Shown here one piece after another: positions 1-12,500 of a stretch of DNA of 64,000 nucleotides. Each line of letters opens with the position of its first letter. Positions within the stretch are counted from its first letter, which is position 1. The position numbers and the translations under genes are program-made. This stretch comes from Pseudo-nitzschia pungens (Eukaryota > Bacillariophyta > Bacillariophyceae > Bacillariales > Bacillariaceae): positions 6,820,001 to 6,884,000 of the forward strand of contig CM074759.1 in assembly GCA_037355855.1 (NCBI GenBank), in the 5' to 3' direction. Under the pieces are notes generated by a model. It ran no database searches and was not told where the DNA came from. It saw only the letters and a list, made by a program, of their open reading frames with translations.

Positions 1-312
1 TTTGATTTTGTGCTTTAACGGTTCGTTACCAGGTATCGTTCTGGATACCGTAGAGTACGGTATGTAGTAACTTACGGTAACTTACGGTATGTACGATATG
101 TCACATTTGACAGCGAAATACGATGTTCCTCCCTTCGGTTTCGGTGCTTGATTTTTGAATGGACTAAGGTTATGCCTCACTCTGGCAGGCATCATATGGC
201 ATCACTGGCATAACCAACAGCTCAACGTACCGTAGACATCTGATCAGCAAGATACACTTTATTTTGACACAACTTGTGCGTAGTGTCTACACGATAGCAG
301 CAACCTTTCAAA
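1..312. other. upstream spacer of the RRM gene
   Basis: No gene is seen here. The stretch carries the short GTAACTTACGGTA-type words that recur in spacers across the window. It presumably holds the promoter and 5' leader of the gene starting at 313, but no TATA box can be named with confidence. Confidence 0.5.
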
Positions 313-1680
313 ATGGCAAAGCGCAACTCTTTCGACAACAATCGTGGAGGAGGCGGAGGCAGAGGCAGCAAACGCCGCAAGAGCAATGACGGCCGTCCCA
401 TCGATCGCAACAGCAACAACGGAAGCGGCGATGGATGTAGTGTGTTCGTGGGAAACTTGAAGTACGAAACGAAATGGCAAGCCCTAAAGGACCACATGCG
501 CCGTGCGGGAAACGTGGATGCGGCCAATATCTTGGAAGCACCAAGCGGGCGCAGCAAAGGTTGTGCGATTGTGAAGTACCAGCATCCCAGAGAAGCCCAG
601 CGTGCCATCGAGGAATTGAATGAAAGCGAACTCGAGGGAAGAACTATTTTCGTGCAACCCGACAACGGGAATCCTCGCGAACAACGGGATCGCGACCCGC
701 CAAACAACAACTACAACAACGATCGCTACAACGATCGCTCCAGTGATCCACCGCGCAGTGAATTCGGCGTGTACGTTGGCAATCTGCCCTTTGAATGTTC
801 ATGGCAGGCACTCAAAAGTTTTTTCAAATCATGCGGCACCATCGAGAGAGCGGAAGTAATGGAAGATCCGAAAACAGGTCGAAAAAAGGGATTTGGAGTG
901 GTGTATTTTGCTACGGAACGGGCAATGAACAACGCAATCCAAAAATTTAACGGAAGAGACTTTCAGGGACGGGCTCTCGAGGTTCGAAAGGACAAGAAGT
1001 CATCAATCACGGAAAGCGACAACAACACATCTCACGACAACGATGGTTTCCGAATATTCGTCGGAAACCTAGACTTTGATTGTTCCTGGCAAGACCTGAA
1101 GGATCTCGCCCAACGACGCTGCGGAAAGGTAGAGCACGCGGACATTCCGAAGCGCGGTTGGGGCATTGTCACCTTCGCCTCGCATCGCGATGGAGCCAAC
1201 GCGATATCTCGCCTGGATGGATTCGTCTTCAAAGACCGCAAGTTGGAGGCTCGGTGGGATCGAGACAACAAAAGCAAACCAACATTGCAGTCCTCCAAAC
1301 AACTCTACGTCGGCAACCTGCCATTTGACTGCTCCTGGCAAGACCTCAAGGATGCCTTCAAGAAGTTCGGAACCGTATCCCACGCGGAAGTCTGCGAAAC
1401 GTCCAACGGAAGATCTACCGGATTTGGAATCGTTGCCTTTGCCAACTCGAACAGTGCGGAGCGGGCCATGAACTCCATGGACGGCGCAGAGTTCGAGGGT
1501 CGCAAGCTGTCCGTGCGCTGGGATCGACGTCCCGAAAAGTTGGAGGCCGAAAAGGGAGGCAATTCCCGACCTGCGAAACGGGAGCCAAAACCCCCAAAGA
1601 ACGACGCCAAGAAAACCGACCAAGAGGACACTGAAATGGAGGGCAACCCACTCGACAGAGCCCTGTCAAGTGCGAGGTGA
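313..1680 (+). CDS. four-RRM RNA-binding protein
   Basis: An uninterrupted 455-residue protein. The N-terminus is basic and Gly/Arg-rich (residues about 9-25), which is common in hnRNP-type proteins. Four RNA recognition motifs follow at about 42-117, 151-228, 246-320 and 330-407. Each has an RNP2-like VFVGNL, VYVGNL, IFVGNL or LYVGNL strand, and RNP1-like strands such as KGFGVVYF and TGFGIVAF are clear in RRM2 and RRM4. RRM3 has a shortened RNP1 (WGIVTF). All four share a K/SWQ-LK segment after the RNP2 strand, so the array probably arose by internal duplication. The C-terminus is Lys/Glu-rich and low complexity. The start codon lies in a good context (AAAATGG). The layout resembles Gbp2/Hrb1, hnRNP M and nucleolin-like proteins, so a role in mRNA or pre-rRNA handling in the nucleus is inferred. 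No orthologue is claimed. Confidence 0.9.
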   Translation: MAKRNSFDNNRGGGGGRGSKRRKSNDGRPIDRNSNNGSGDGCSVFVGNLKYETKWQALKDHMRRAGNVDAANILEAPSGRSKGCAIVKYQHPREAQRAIEELNESELEGRTIFVQPDNGNPREQRDRDPPNNNYNNDRYNDRSSDPPRSEFGVYVGNLPFECSWQALKSFFKSCGTIERAEVMEDPKTGRKKGFGVVYFATERAMNNAIQKFNGRDFQGRALEVRKDKKSSITESDNNTSHDNDGFRIFVGNLDFDCSWQDLKDLAQRRCGKVEHADIPKRGWGIVTFASHRDGANAISRLDGFVFKDRKLEARWDRDNKSKPTLQSSKQLYVGNLPFDCSWQDLKDAFKKFGTVSHAEVCETSNGRSTGFGIVAFANSNSAERAMNSMDGAEFEGRKLSVRWDRRPEKLEAEKGGNSRPAKREPKPPKNDAKKTDQEDTEMEGNPLDRALSSAR

Positions 1681-2563
1681 GGTGCCGGGACCGTTGGATG
1701 CAAGACTGTATCTTTCGTGTCCAGGGAGATCGGTAGTGAAAATAGATTTTTAAAAAATGCAATAACGACGACATATTGCTGCAAGATGCAGCAACATTAG
1801 ACAAGAAATTCCAGTCAAAGCCACACCGACTTTTAACAAGTAAGGTTAACAAGTAAGGTTTACCGAAGTACTTCGTATTAAAACCTACACTATGCCACGA
1901 ATCATACCGGAATAGTTAGAGAAACGGACTCTTCCACAAGGACTAAAGCAGTCGAGCTTTCTAGGCAACAAGAACTTTCTATCAGTACCCGACCTACAGC
2001 CAACACGGACAACGGACATACTCCGTATCGCACCCCTCCTTTTTATGCCCCATGCTTTCTTCATGGTAGAAGTATCGTAATTACCGGTATGGTAAGAGTA
2101 ACCTTACCGGGAAGGTTTACCGTCGTGCTTCCATCTTTTTCGATCTTGTTCAAAACACAACTTCAAACCTCCCTTTCGCCAACCGTGAATCACAATAGCC
2201 TTCGTCGGTGTGACCTGTGTATGGCGATTGCGAGCACAACTACTCGTAATTTACGTAGTAACCTTAACGATAAGGTAGTTGTACAAGTAAGAACCTTACC
2301 GTACCGTTAAGTTACTTCTACTGGTACAACCAAAGATTGTAATCGGCGGAATTCGATGGTTATTACGAAGTTACGAAGTACCGTACTGTATTATTTTTCA
2401 CTCGAGAACGAAGAATCTCAATAGGAATCTGGTGTTGAAACACGACACCGAAGTGCAATTTTGAACGTTGACAAAAACTCCATCAACTCACATTGAACAC
2501 ATCCAACACTCGAACTTTACTAATACTACCAACTACACGAACACGTAGTCAAGAAACAGAATA
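1681..2563. other. intergenic spacer
   Basis: No credible gene. It is AT-rich with several copies of AAGTAAGGTT, TTACCGGTA and ACGAAGTA words around 1838-1870 and 2080-2380. The promoter of the MATE gene must lie at its 3' end. Confidence 0.5.
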
Positions 2564-4100
2564 ATGCGAAGGGTTTCGATCGATTCCGATTCCATTCGGA
2601 GCCTGGAACTCGGAGTGGACGACCAGAAGATCGAGGAATTCGATCGAAAAGTGGCATCGGAAGACGATTCCCACGCATTCCACACGTTGGAGGAAATGGG
2701 CTTGCTGTTCAAAATTGCCGCCCCCGCAGTTCTGGTCCAATTTTCGGTTCTCTTCATTTTTCCCGCAGACGGCATCCGCCGTGGGTCGAACGCTCGGAAC
2801 CGAGGCCCTTGCGGGGTTTTCTCTCGGTAGCCTGGTGGGGAACCTCACTTGCGTGAGCGTCATGGCCGGAGCACTCACCGCGGCGGACATTCTCATGCCA
2901 CGGGCCTGGGGAGCAAAAAAATACGAAGAAATGGGATTCCTGGCGATTCGGGGCGTCATCATAGGAAGCTTCTTTTTGTTGATTCCCATCATTCCCCTTT
3001 GCACATCGATGGAAAGGATCTTCGATCGGCTGGGACAGGACAAGGATGCTTCCTCTCTTGCCTCGCAATGGATTCGCTTTTTCTTGATCGGGGTGCCGTC
3101 CCAGCTCTTGTTCCGAGTGGTTCAGTCCTTTCTCAACTCGCAAAACCAGGTGTACCCCATGGTATTTGCATCGGCCGTTGCTTCCTATTTTGTGCATCCA
3201 GTCTTTCTCAAGATCATGGTGCCGACCATGGGAGAAAACGGATCCGCCCTCGCTATTTCCATGACGCAATGGACAATGATTGGACTCCTCTTTTTGTACC
3301 TCCGCTTCCGACCGGTGGAGAAACCCGAAACATGGCCCAAGGCGTCCCGCAAATCACTGGTCGAGGCCCTCCGACCGGGCCCGATGCTCGAGTTTGTGAG
3401 CTTGAGCCTCGGCGGGGTGCTGTCTCTGTCCGAGTGGTGGTTGTGGGAAACGATTTGTTTCATCGTTGGTACATTTGGGGTAGTCCCCCTGGTGGTTCAC
3501 AGCATTGCCTACAACCTGGTGCCGCTGTTGTTCATGCCGATACTGGGCATGGGCATCGGGTTGACGGTTCGAATGGGACACGTCATTGCCTACGATGTTG
3601 TCAAGGCAAAGCTTCTGGCGATGTGGGCCATGATCGTAACGGTGCTCTTCGGAGTTGTCGTGTCTACGCTGCTGTACATCTTTCGGGTCGAAATTGCTCT
3701 GATTTTCACGGACGACATGGAAGTCGTTGAGGGGTGCAAGGCTATCTGGGGCAAGCTGTCGTGCTATGTTTTTGTGCTCCACATCTTTGGGGTCAACTGC
3801 GCAATATTGCGGGTGCTTGGTCTGCAGTGGCGGATGGCCATCATCATCTTTACCTTTCTCTGGTTCGTGACGCTTCCGACCATTGTCTTCTTTGCGCGGC
3901 ACAAGGGCGGCGGCCTGGATACCGTCTGGACCATTCTGCCGGTCATGTACGGGGTGATGCAGGTGCTTCTGGCCTTGACATACCTCACTGCGGATTGGGA
4001 ATCCATTGGGAAGGAAATTCATGATCGCATGCACGGCGAGCAATCGGAAAGGGGCCCGGTGACGGACGAAGAAAGTGCAAAGCTCCTGCGGTCGAAGTAG
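2564..4100 (+). CDS. MATE-family efflux transporter, one frame break
   Basis: About 511 residues over two frames. The N-terminal part (2564 to about 2764) has an acidic cytosolic tail, then the first MATE helix (FKIAAPAVLVQFSVLFIF). From about 2766 the next frame continues as PQTASAVGRTLGTEALAGF and runs through about 11 further hydrophobic segments to a short charged C-terminus. MATE proteins are 12-helix antiporters that export cationic organic compounds using H+ or Na+. The length fits the family once the frames are joined. One G near 2765 must be skipped for continuity. The alternative is a 40-nt GT-AG intron (2729-2768) that also restores frame, but it would delete most of the first helix, so I favour a one-base excess from sequence error or mutation. 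The substrate is unknown. The gene is convergent with the cyclase gene downstream. Confidence 0.85.
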
Positions 4101-4332
4101 GGACTACCTGCGAAACGAACCACGACGGTAGATCGAAAACAGTCTCCTTCGATTGGCCACGCTACGCTATGTAATGAAACAAATCCAATGCTAGATTTAG
4201 AAAAAGAATATTGTAACGTGCTTTTAATTAGAACAAAAAAAAAGAGTCTTTCTCGAAATTGTTTGAACCACAGAGGACAGAGTGATGCCCAAGATTCCAT
4301 ATTGATTCTGCTGGTTTTCATAGAGGCCAACA

Positions 4333-7300
4333 TCATCCTACTCCAAAGGGTTTGAAATCATCCGGTGGGGTTCCACCGTGTTTCTCTATCAGATTCAAAA
4401 AATATCGTGACGGACCATCATCGAAACGGTTCAAGTTGGCCTCGAAATGAGTCCTTGCTTCGTCCCATTCCTTGGAATAATACTTCTGCAGCCCGAGATT
4501 AAATGTATCAAAGAAATCGGTTGTGTAGCGTCGTCTCATGCATCGAATGTCAGGCTGCAGCCATATGTTTTCGGAATACAATGCGTGCCCGGTGGGAAGC
4601 ACCAGTCGGGGTTGTTCAGGTTCAGGTTTAGGTTTCCTGTCTTCATTCTGGCCAAAGAAACGACTCGCCCATTGTCCTTTCCCAGATCTTGATGATCTCT
4701 GGGATGTGGATAGCCAACTACTACGTCTTCGATCTGACTTGAGGTTGATGATTCCCGAAGAATCGAACTCAGTGCCATCACCTTGAGTGCCATCAAAAAG
4801 TGCATCAACGTCGATGTCGTATGTGAAGACTTCCATTACCTTTTGGCGGCTGCTCACCAATTCCTCGTGAACGTCATCGTCTTCGTCGTCTTCATCTTCG
4901 AATATGAGACGATCAATCTTCCGACATCGTTGCTGTCTGCTTGGTTGCAGGAGGCGATGGAAACTGCACGACATCAACATGTTAACGCTTGTACTTTTTC
5001 GTGGAAGTTTCGAGATATTCTGCTGTTTCTACCGCCATGGATACATATGTGGCGTCGATTTTCCGTTGGGAACCAATCGCTCCCTCGATTGCCGTTCCAG
5101 CGTGTAAGCCAAATCCCAACTGCACGATTGGGCCAGGGCGGTCCTTGAACTTAGTCAAAAGAGCTTTTCTTGCGTGATTCGACAGTAACCCTACATAAAA
5201 ATCATCGTAATGGAGAGCGATGGAGATCTTCACAACCGACAAAAGGGCCTTGTCTGCCTGATGAAGTTTGGCATTCGCATCGCCATGTTTTCGTGTCCAC
5301 GCAGAACCTCTATCTAGCTTCCAACTAACTAGAAAAGCATCCCCGATGTTTTTGTTGGTAGATCCGGAATAACAATTGCAGATAGAGTGAACCACAGCCG
5401 CGATCTGATTTGTAAAGACGAATACCTCTTCTTGCAGACATTCCGTAGCGTCAGTGAAGCTTCGAATGTCACAAAACATGAAGATGCAAGACACCTTTTT
5501 CCCCTGTGAGCTCAACATCATTGTTCCAGTATCGTTCTCGTGACTTTTTTGTAGGTTATTTCTGATGATCTGGGCTCCAGCAGATCCGAAACCAACTTTC
5601 ATCAGAGAGCCAATCCGAACAATAGAGGACATCAGAAACTCTGTTTCCATTCCTTTCAACACTTCCCTCGACCAACGACCACTTTCAGCAACTTTGTCAG
5701 ACTCGGTCAGAAAGTTTTTGTACTTCAGTGAATTCTGGTAACCCAATGGAATCCATTACCAACATGTTCAAAAGCTGAACGGCGCGCTCAATCGGATTGA
5801 CAACCAGTGTCGTGATGGGTCCTGAAAAAGCAGCTACCCCGAAAAACCAAACAAGCAGGATACAAACTAGCAGGGTCATCTCCATCTGTGCTTTCTGACT
5901 CATACAGGTTTCGTCGTTGAACAGACCTGTGCTCCTTCCTCCTCTTTCGTCCACAACCGTGATGTTTTTTGTATTTAATGGTCTTTTATTGGGTATTCCG
6001 TCAAATGTCCAAGTGAAGTCGATATCATTTTTTATCGATGTTACAGAGTATAAATAGAGTTTTGGTATTGTACTGCGACGAGCGGTTTCGACGGCTTTCC
6101 ATGCAAATCCCGTTGATTGAGATGTGGTTTGTCCGTGTAAAATGACCATCGTTGATGCTGCCGTGCTGTCAAGCTCGGTGTATGTCAAAAGTAACGTCAG
6201 CAGCAAATTCAGGAGAAGAAATAAGGCTACACTTCGACCTGTCACTTCCGCCATAGCGGTACCAACTTGAGAAGAATCTGCTTTCTTTTCTGATTTTTGG
6301 CGTGAAATTCGTTTCTCGAGACTTTTAAAAGTATTGTCTCTCGAAGGGCGATGAATGCTTTCACCTATGCGACTATAACGACCCGGAACGCCTGTGAGGT
6401 GGGATGAGGAGTAGGAATCACGGAGGCTCCTCCAGGCATGGCTCCCTCCGTCTTCTTCCGGATGCAGTGGAAGTAATCCATGCGTTGTGCAACGATTTCT
6501 CCATGCTCGTTGAATTCTAATCGCAGCAATTTGACGTTTCAAACTAACATTCATACTAGGGAGGATGTGAAGAAATCGCAAGGCTTCGTCGCAGAATAGC
6601 GATCAATCGTTCGTTTCGAGAAAAAATGCATCAGCGGTGATCAGAATGAGAACAAGCCGATGGCAAATAAGTTTAAGCAGTGAAAATCAGATACAACGAG
6701 ACGTCTCGCCGAAGGAAGGGGTCCTTGAACTTACTGTTTTCAGCCCACCTTTTGAGCATATATCCAGCATATGCAAACTTTCCTTTTTGTATCATCGCTT
6801 CTTCTTCCTCTTTCATCGACTTAACCATGGAAATAGCTGCAATCTCTACACGTCCCCACGAGGAACGCGAAAGGCTAGAATTCTTCTTTATTCTTTTGGC
6901 ACCTGCACGGCGTTTCCGACACAGTTTCCAGTAATAAGAGGGATTCAGGCGTACTAAATACCAAAAAATATTGAGTTTCGTCGAGATATCAACAACCCTC
7001 TTTGGTCGCACCAATCTAGCTACACGTAACGTCTTGAAGATCAGAATAATCAGGCCGGAGTCTCCTCTCCGGTAAAACGGATTCTCAGGCGCTTTTCGTA
7101 TGGCATAAAAAATTCATTCGTTAAGAAACGACAGACGATGTTAGACATAGTACAGTGTTTTTGCCCCTCATTCACATATACAGTTATGTTTGTCCAAACT
7201 GCAAAATTTATTTCAGCACTAGAGTTCCTTCACATAACGTACTAGGTTGCTTCTGCAAATGCTTCTGGATTCTACATGCAGTTTGAGCACAAACGAGATC

Positions 7301-7926
7301 GGCGAATGAAATGAGATGGTTTTGCAGCTTCAGGACAACTCCTTCTCGATGGCTCAAAGCTCGCAATCTAGACATAACAGGTCAGAACAGAACAGAGCAT
7401 GACCCAAGCCATTACTCAATTCAAGACTCACTGGAAATCCAAATTCATTGACTTGAATTACATACGTTATCGATTCAAATCTCCGCTTGTAAATAAGATT
7501 GATCTCCAACAGGAAACAGATTGTGGAAGCAAAATCGCACCAAAAGCTGAACGACCCCACGGTGTCGAGGAAACAAGGTTCTTGGTTTACGTACACGGTT
7601 CCCTTGGGTCTGCAGGAACCGAGTCGGAGATAGTTTGGATCGAAGTAGAAGTTTAAAATCATGTCAACGACAAAGATGAAAAACCCGAGAAAGTACAATA
7701 TGTTCATTGTAGCCGCCGGAATGAACCAAAGCTGTAAGGGGGGACCAAACAATAACACTATTGTAAATAGAATAATGAGTGCCTTCCACACCATATGATT
7801 CAGTATCCTATCGGATGCATCTCGTAACCAATTGTCGACGGAAGGGCATCCCTTGCGCTTCCGGTGCCCAAATTTGTTCGATACTCGGGTTCGGTCTTCC
7901 GCTCGTGAGACAATGGGGGGCGACAT
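4333..7926 (-). CDS. voltage-sensor / IQ / class III nucleotide cyclase, copy A
   Basis: Exons by my reading are 7926-7432 (ends at a GTGAGT donor, phase 0), about 7083-6735 (GTAAGT donor) and 6583-4333. Exon 1 starts with ATG and encodes S1, S2 (FFIFVVDMILNFYF) and S3 (FSFWCDFASTICFLLEINLI). Exon 2 opens with S4 (KTLRVARLVRPKR, plus-strand 7005-7035). No pore helix or GYG follows. An IQ motif (IAAIRIQRAWRNR, about 6494-6535) leads to a second unit of two membrane helices around an extracellular loop of about 100 residues. Next comes the cyclase domain with metal-binding Asp in FCDIRSFT (about 5454-5478) and NIGDAF (about 5333-5359). The base-selecting Lys (NKNIGD) and Asp (KIDATY) point to ATP. 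The C-terminal about 200 residues resemble copy B. One extra base is seen near 5747 and another near 4984, where the frame would otherwise stop. Product: probable plasma-membrane adenylyl cyclase or pseudo-cyclase. Confidence 0.8.
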
Positions 7927-9549
7927 CCTTGCCGTTCTAACGATGCTCGTTCTTTCCTGTGGCGATTAAGAAGGTCGTGGCCGCATATGGTTAGGAAGAG
8001 GACATATTGTCACAATGGGATCAATGTTCGATAAACGATGGTTTCGAAGAAGAATAGTACGACCGGGTGCAACAGGTTTACCACACCGATTGTCGCATGT
8101 TCTTGATTTGATTGAGATTATTTTTTGACATGCTGTAACTAAATTTACTTCGTAATACCTGATCTTGTTCATGAGAGATGTCTCGCATGATGTGTCATAC
8201 CGATTGTAACTAATACGGGTACCGTACCTACGTAGTGTAGTGAACTCCGTCAAGAGTCAATTTTTTTTTTTAAAAAAAAGACTAAGATTGAGCTCACTAC
8301 TTAATGACGGCAGCAGTAAGTTACCCTGGTCCCTAGGTAAGATCCTTACTTCGTGTATGAAGCGGGTAAGCTTTTCTCTTGCGGTATCCGTAAAACTTCC
8401 ATCCCCACTTCTCCTTCTATGAGACTCTGGTGATAATGAAAGAAGGATGTTCCCTGGTTTGATTGTGTCGGTCAAGGCAGAATAATGTTGCTCATACACT
8501 AACTTTAGTTCTTCTAGAGGGAGCTAGGAAATCCAGTACCCTTTTTTGCCTGCAACTTGCCTGCTGCAAGAATCTAGATATAGTAGCTACTACTAGTACT
8601 GTTAGTAGTAGTAGGAGTAGTAAACTCAACAATCAACCATTATTGTGACTGTCTGGTCCGCTAGAGACTTCTTCACCGATTTTTTTAAGAAGTCGAGTAT
8701 TTGTTCCGAGAGCAATTGGTTACGTTACAGATTATCCGATTACTAATGTGCTGTTCGCCACGGTCTTGCCGGCTCCGATTGGTGTGTCTCGTGCTGCATA
8801 TCGGTGGAGAAAAATACCGACGTTTCAAGCAGGATGGTGTCTTCTAGGTTTTAGGATGACTTTTGTTTGCCACATTCTCTCAAGCGCTGTGAAAGTGACT
8901 ATACACCGAACGAGGTCGGTCAACAAAAGGGTCATACCGGTAGACCCACTGTCTTTCGTCACACAAATCAGATATGAAGTAAAATGTGATGGGACCTGGA
9001 TCGTAATGAAAGTCAGTAGGAAAGGACTAAATCATACTTATACTATTGGTCATCACAGCCCGTACATCATGATAGCCAAGCCAAAGAATGAAATCTGGAA
9101 GTATCCTATTCTGGAAGGAGATCTAATTACAATATACTTCCCATAATCGATCAGTATAAAGCGCTTGAATTCCTTGTGTGAAGCCTCTCTAATATGGAAG
9201 TGCTCGATGGCTTCCAAGTGAGAACTGGTTGTGTATTTCGTCTGCCTCGTTCTGCTACTAAGAATAAGTTAGTCGAGACGCACATGGGATGGGTGAGTGA
9301 ATGGCATATGATTCGAAACTCCCTCGTTTCCCAATAATCAATTCTGAACCATTTTCTCCAAAACAAAGCCAAATCCAGAAATGTCTCATGCATTATCTCT
9401 CGTTTCTTTCCTATCATGTCGTATGTCATTGGTTTTTCTTTCACTTCGTGCCAACGAGTTTCACTTAGCCATCCGGTTGGAAGAAGGGATGCACCAGTTG
9501 CTACCGCTTGAGATGTATATCCGCACCATTTCAGAATAACCAGTCGCTG
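7927..9549. other. spacer between the two cyclase genes
   Basis: No recognised gene. It is AT-rich, with a T10/A8 tract near 8262-8280 and CTA/TAG triplets near 8582-8625. An open stretch of 132 codons at 8748-9146 (+) has no motif I recognise and no homologue I can name, so it is not called. The region must contain the promoter of copy A and the 3' end of copy B. Confidence 0.5.
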
Positions 9550-12500
9550 TCAGTCCGCTATTCCATATGTTCTGAAGTCATCTGGAGGCACTCCATTGGT
9601 TTCATGCATTTTCCTCAAGAAATATCTCGATGGACCATCGTCGAACTGTTTTAGGATGTCGAGAAAGCATCGTTCGGAATGACTCCAATCCTTTTTGTAA
9701 TATGCATTTAGACCCGTCCTGTATTTCTCGAAAAACAAGTTTCCCCGCGTGTACCTGTCACGTATTATCCTGATCTCGGCGGATTCCCAAACCCTCTCAG
9801 AGTAGCGCACTGGACCGTTTGGGAGCACGAGCTCTGGAACATCGTTGATGTTGTCGCTATCATTGCCGTTCTTGCGAACTGCAGCCACGGGCTGCACATT
9901 GCTTTTGTCCTTTCGTTTGTGGGCACTGCCACTGAGAAAGTCACGGGCATTGGTGATAGATATTCTGGCACTGAATCGATTGCGTCTCCTTCGAAGGGAT
10001 GGACGTTTTCCAGTTACGCTCGGAGATCCAGATATGGATACATTACCAGTGTCAGGGTTTTCGACCGTTTTGCGAGTTGCGCCTCCTCTTTGGATGGCAT
10101 CAACGTCCATATCAAACGTAAAAAGATCCATTACTTCAGCCTTTGGCTCGGTATCTTTCTGGTACTTGTTGGCATTGTCACCGTCAACAATCAGGATGCG
10201 ATCAATTTTTCTACACCGACCTTGGGTACGTGGGTTCAGTAGCCGGTGGAACTCACCCGACATCATCAGCTTTAACCCATATTTCTTCGTTGAAGATTCG
10301 AGAAACTCGGTGCGTTCGACCGACTCAGCTACGTACGTTGCATCAATTTTGCGTTGCGAACCGATGGCTACCCTGGACCGCCGTTCCGGCATGCAACCCG
10401 ATTCCCATTTGCAAAACCGATCCAGGTCGATTTTTCAGTTTGGTCTTGAGTCTTCCTTTCGCTGCATCGCTCAGAGGCTCGAGAAAGAAGTCCTCGTAGG
10501 TCGAAGCAATGGATATTTTGACGACCGAGAGCAGAGCCTTGTCTGCCTGATTTGCTGTTGCTTTCAAGGATCCTTCGCCTCCATCGGGGTCATCAGCATC
10601 CAGTGACCAACTCACAAGGAACGCGTCCCCTATGTTCTTGTTTGCCGCACCGCCGTAACTATTGCATATTGAATGCACGACGGCCGCAGTTTGATTCGTG
10701 AAGACGAACACTTCCTCCTGCAATTGTTCCGTAGCATCGGTGAACTGACGAATGTCACAAAAGAGAAAGATGCAGGGCACAGTTGTACCCTGAGAATTCA
10801 AAACGAGCATGTTCTCGTTGTGACCCCGTTTCAAATTATTGCGAATGATTTCGACACCAGCAGATCCAAACCCTACTTTCATCAAGGAGCCGATGCGCAA
10901 AATGGTAGATTTGAGCAACGATGTCTCCATCCCCTTCAGCACCTCCTTGGACCAAATGGTATTCTTCCGCAAATCTACTTCGTCCCGAAGGAATTCTTTG
11001 TATTGTGCTGTTGACTGGTAACCGAGTGGATCGAGCGTGATGATACTCAGCAAACGAACCATTTGTTCCACAGGTGCAATGGCGAGCACCATAACCGGAC
11101 CGGCAAACGAAATCATACCCGTCAACCAGAAAAGGATGATACAAAGGGTTGCGACGATCTCAACCCAAGCTCCTCGTTTGACCGACTTGGAATTATCGAA
11201 CCAACCGGTGGATGTTCCACCTACTTGGGACCTTTCACTGACACTTATCTTGACTACGTTGCGTTCTCTCAACGTCAGGGTATCGTCATATTTCGGGTTT
11301 GGAAATATATCTACACCTAGCACGGTACGGTATTTGTAGAGCGTGGGTGTTGAAGAGCTTATAGCAGCCTCTAACGACAGTTTCGAATACGCTGGCTTCA
11401 TCGTTTGCGAATGCAACACAACCATGGTCTTCATTTGTGTGGTAGAGCTACTTGTGTACGTGCAGAGAATCGTTGATAGAACAAGAAGTAGAGTCGCAAA
11501 TGCGACACGTTTCCCGGTCAATTCTCTCATGTCGCTTGCAACCTGCGACTCGCCGTGCCCCTTGCCGGCGTTGCTCAAAAATCGAGAGGAGTCATTCATT
11601 CGTCCCGAATCTTCGGACAAAAATGTGGCTTGTTCTGGGATAACTAACTGGTTGCGAGTTGCAAGACCTTCAAGCCGGTAGCGAAACTCACTCTTGGCTC
11701 GATTTCTCCAGGCTCGCTGAATTTTTACGGCGGCATTGTTCTTTTCGACCAAAGACTTATCGGATGCTTGCAAAAGAGTGGATTTTAATTTTTCCCATGC
11801 CCCTGGTCCCGGCTGGAGTTGTCGCCGTCCTTCGAGTGCTTCCCGTTCGGCATCGGCGCGAATCATCGTCAGTACACCTTTTAAACTCAAAGTCTTTTCC
11901 TGGTCTTCAAAGCCTTCCCCTCCTCCTACTAACTGAAAGGTGCTTTCTTCGGACTTTTCATCGAGACTCCGTTGCTTTGCTTCTCGTTTGATCTGACAAC
12001 GATAGTATAGATAGAAGGGATTCAGGCACCTCGACAGTTTATAAATCCCATAAAAATTGATTCTATTGCTGATACCCATCGGTAGCACGAGACCGAACAT
12101 ATCGTGCACATCGAAGAGTTCGCAGCATAGCGATCATGACATTGAATTCCAAAGAGTTCGGAGCAAAGCGGCGAAACTGGTATCCGGAAAAAGTCTCTGG
12201 ATCCTACGTACAACATATCCATCATCCAGGAAATAAAATGAATGAATACACGAGTATCAGCACCAGTACAGGACTTTATCCGAACAATGGGACGCCAAAT
12301 CGCAGGTCAGCAGACGAGGGCAACTCACCGGAAACCCGTTGATAACGGTAAGATCGCATTCCACCATAGCAAAGCGTTGGTGATTGATGAAGCTCAGGTC
12401 GTACAAAATGCACATGGTGGAAATGACATCGCACCAGAACAGATAGTTCCCCATTGAGCACGTTGGTCTCTTTGCACCGCCGTCCGAGGCACCGGTTCGA

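Noticed and set aside
2729..2768. A 40-nt GT-AG intron in the MATE gene
   Set aside because: It restores frame and has a good acceptor, but it would remove most of the conserved first helix. A one-base excess explains the frame change with less loss. Kept only as an alternative.
8748..9146. 132-codon open frame (+) between the cyclase genes
   Set aside because: No motif, signal peptide or repeat, and nothing recognisable in its translation. Length alone is weak evidence in this spacer.
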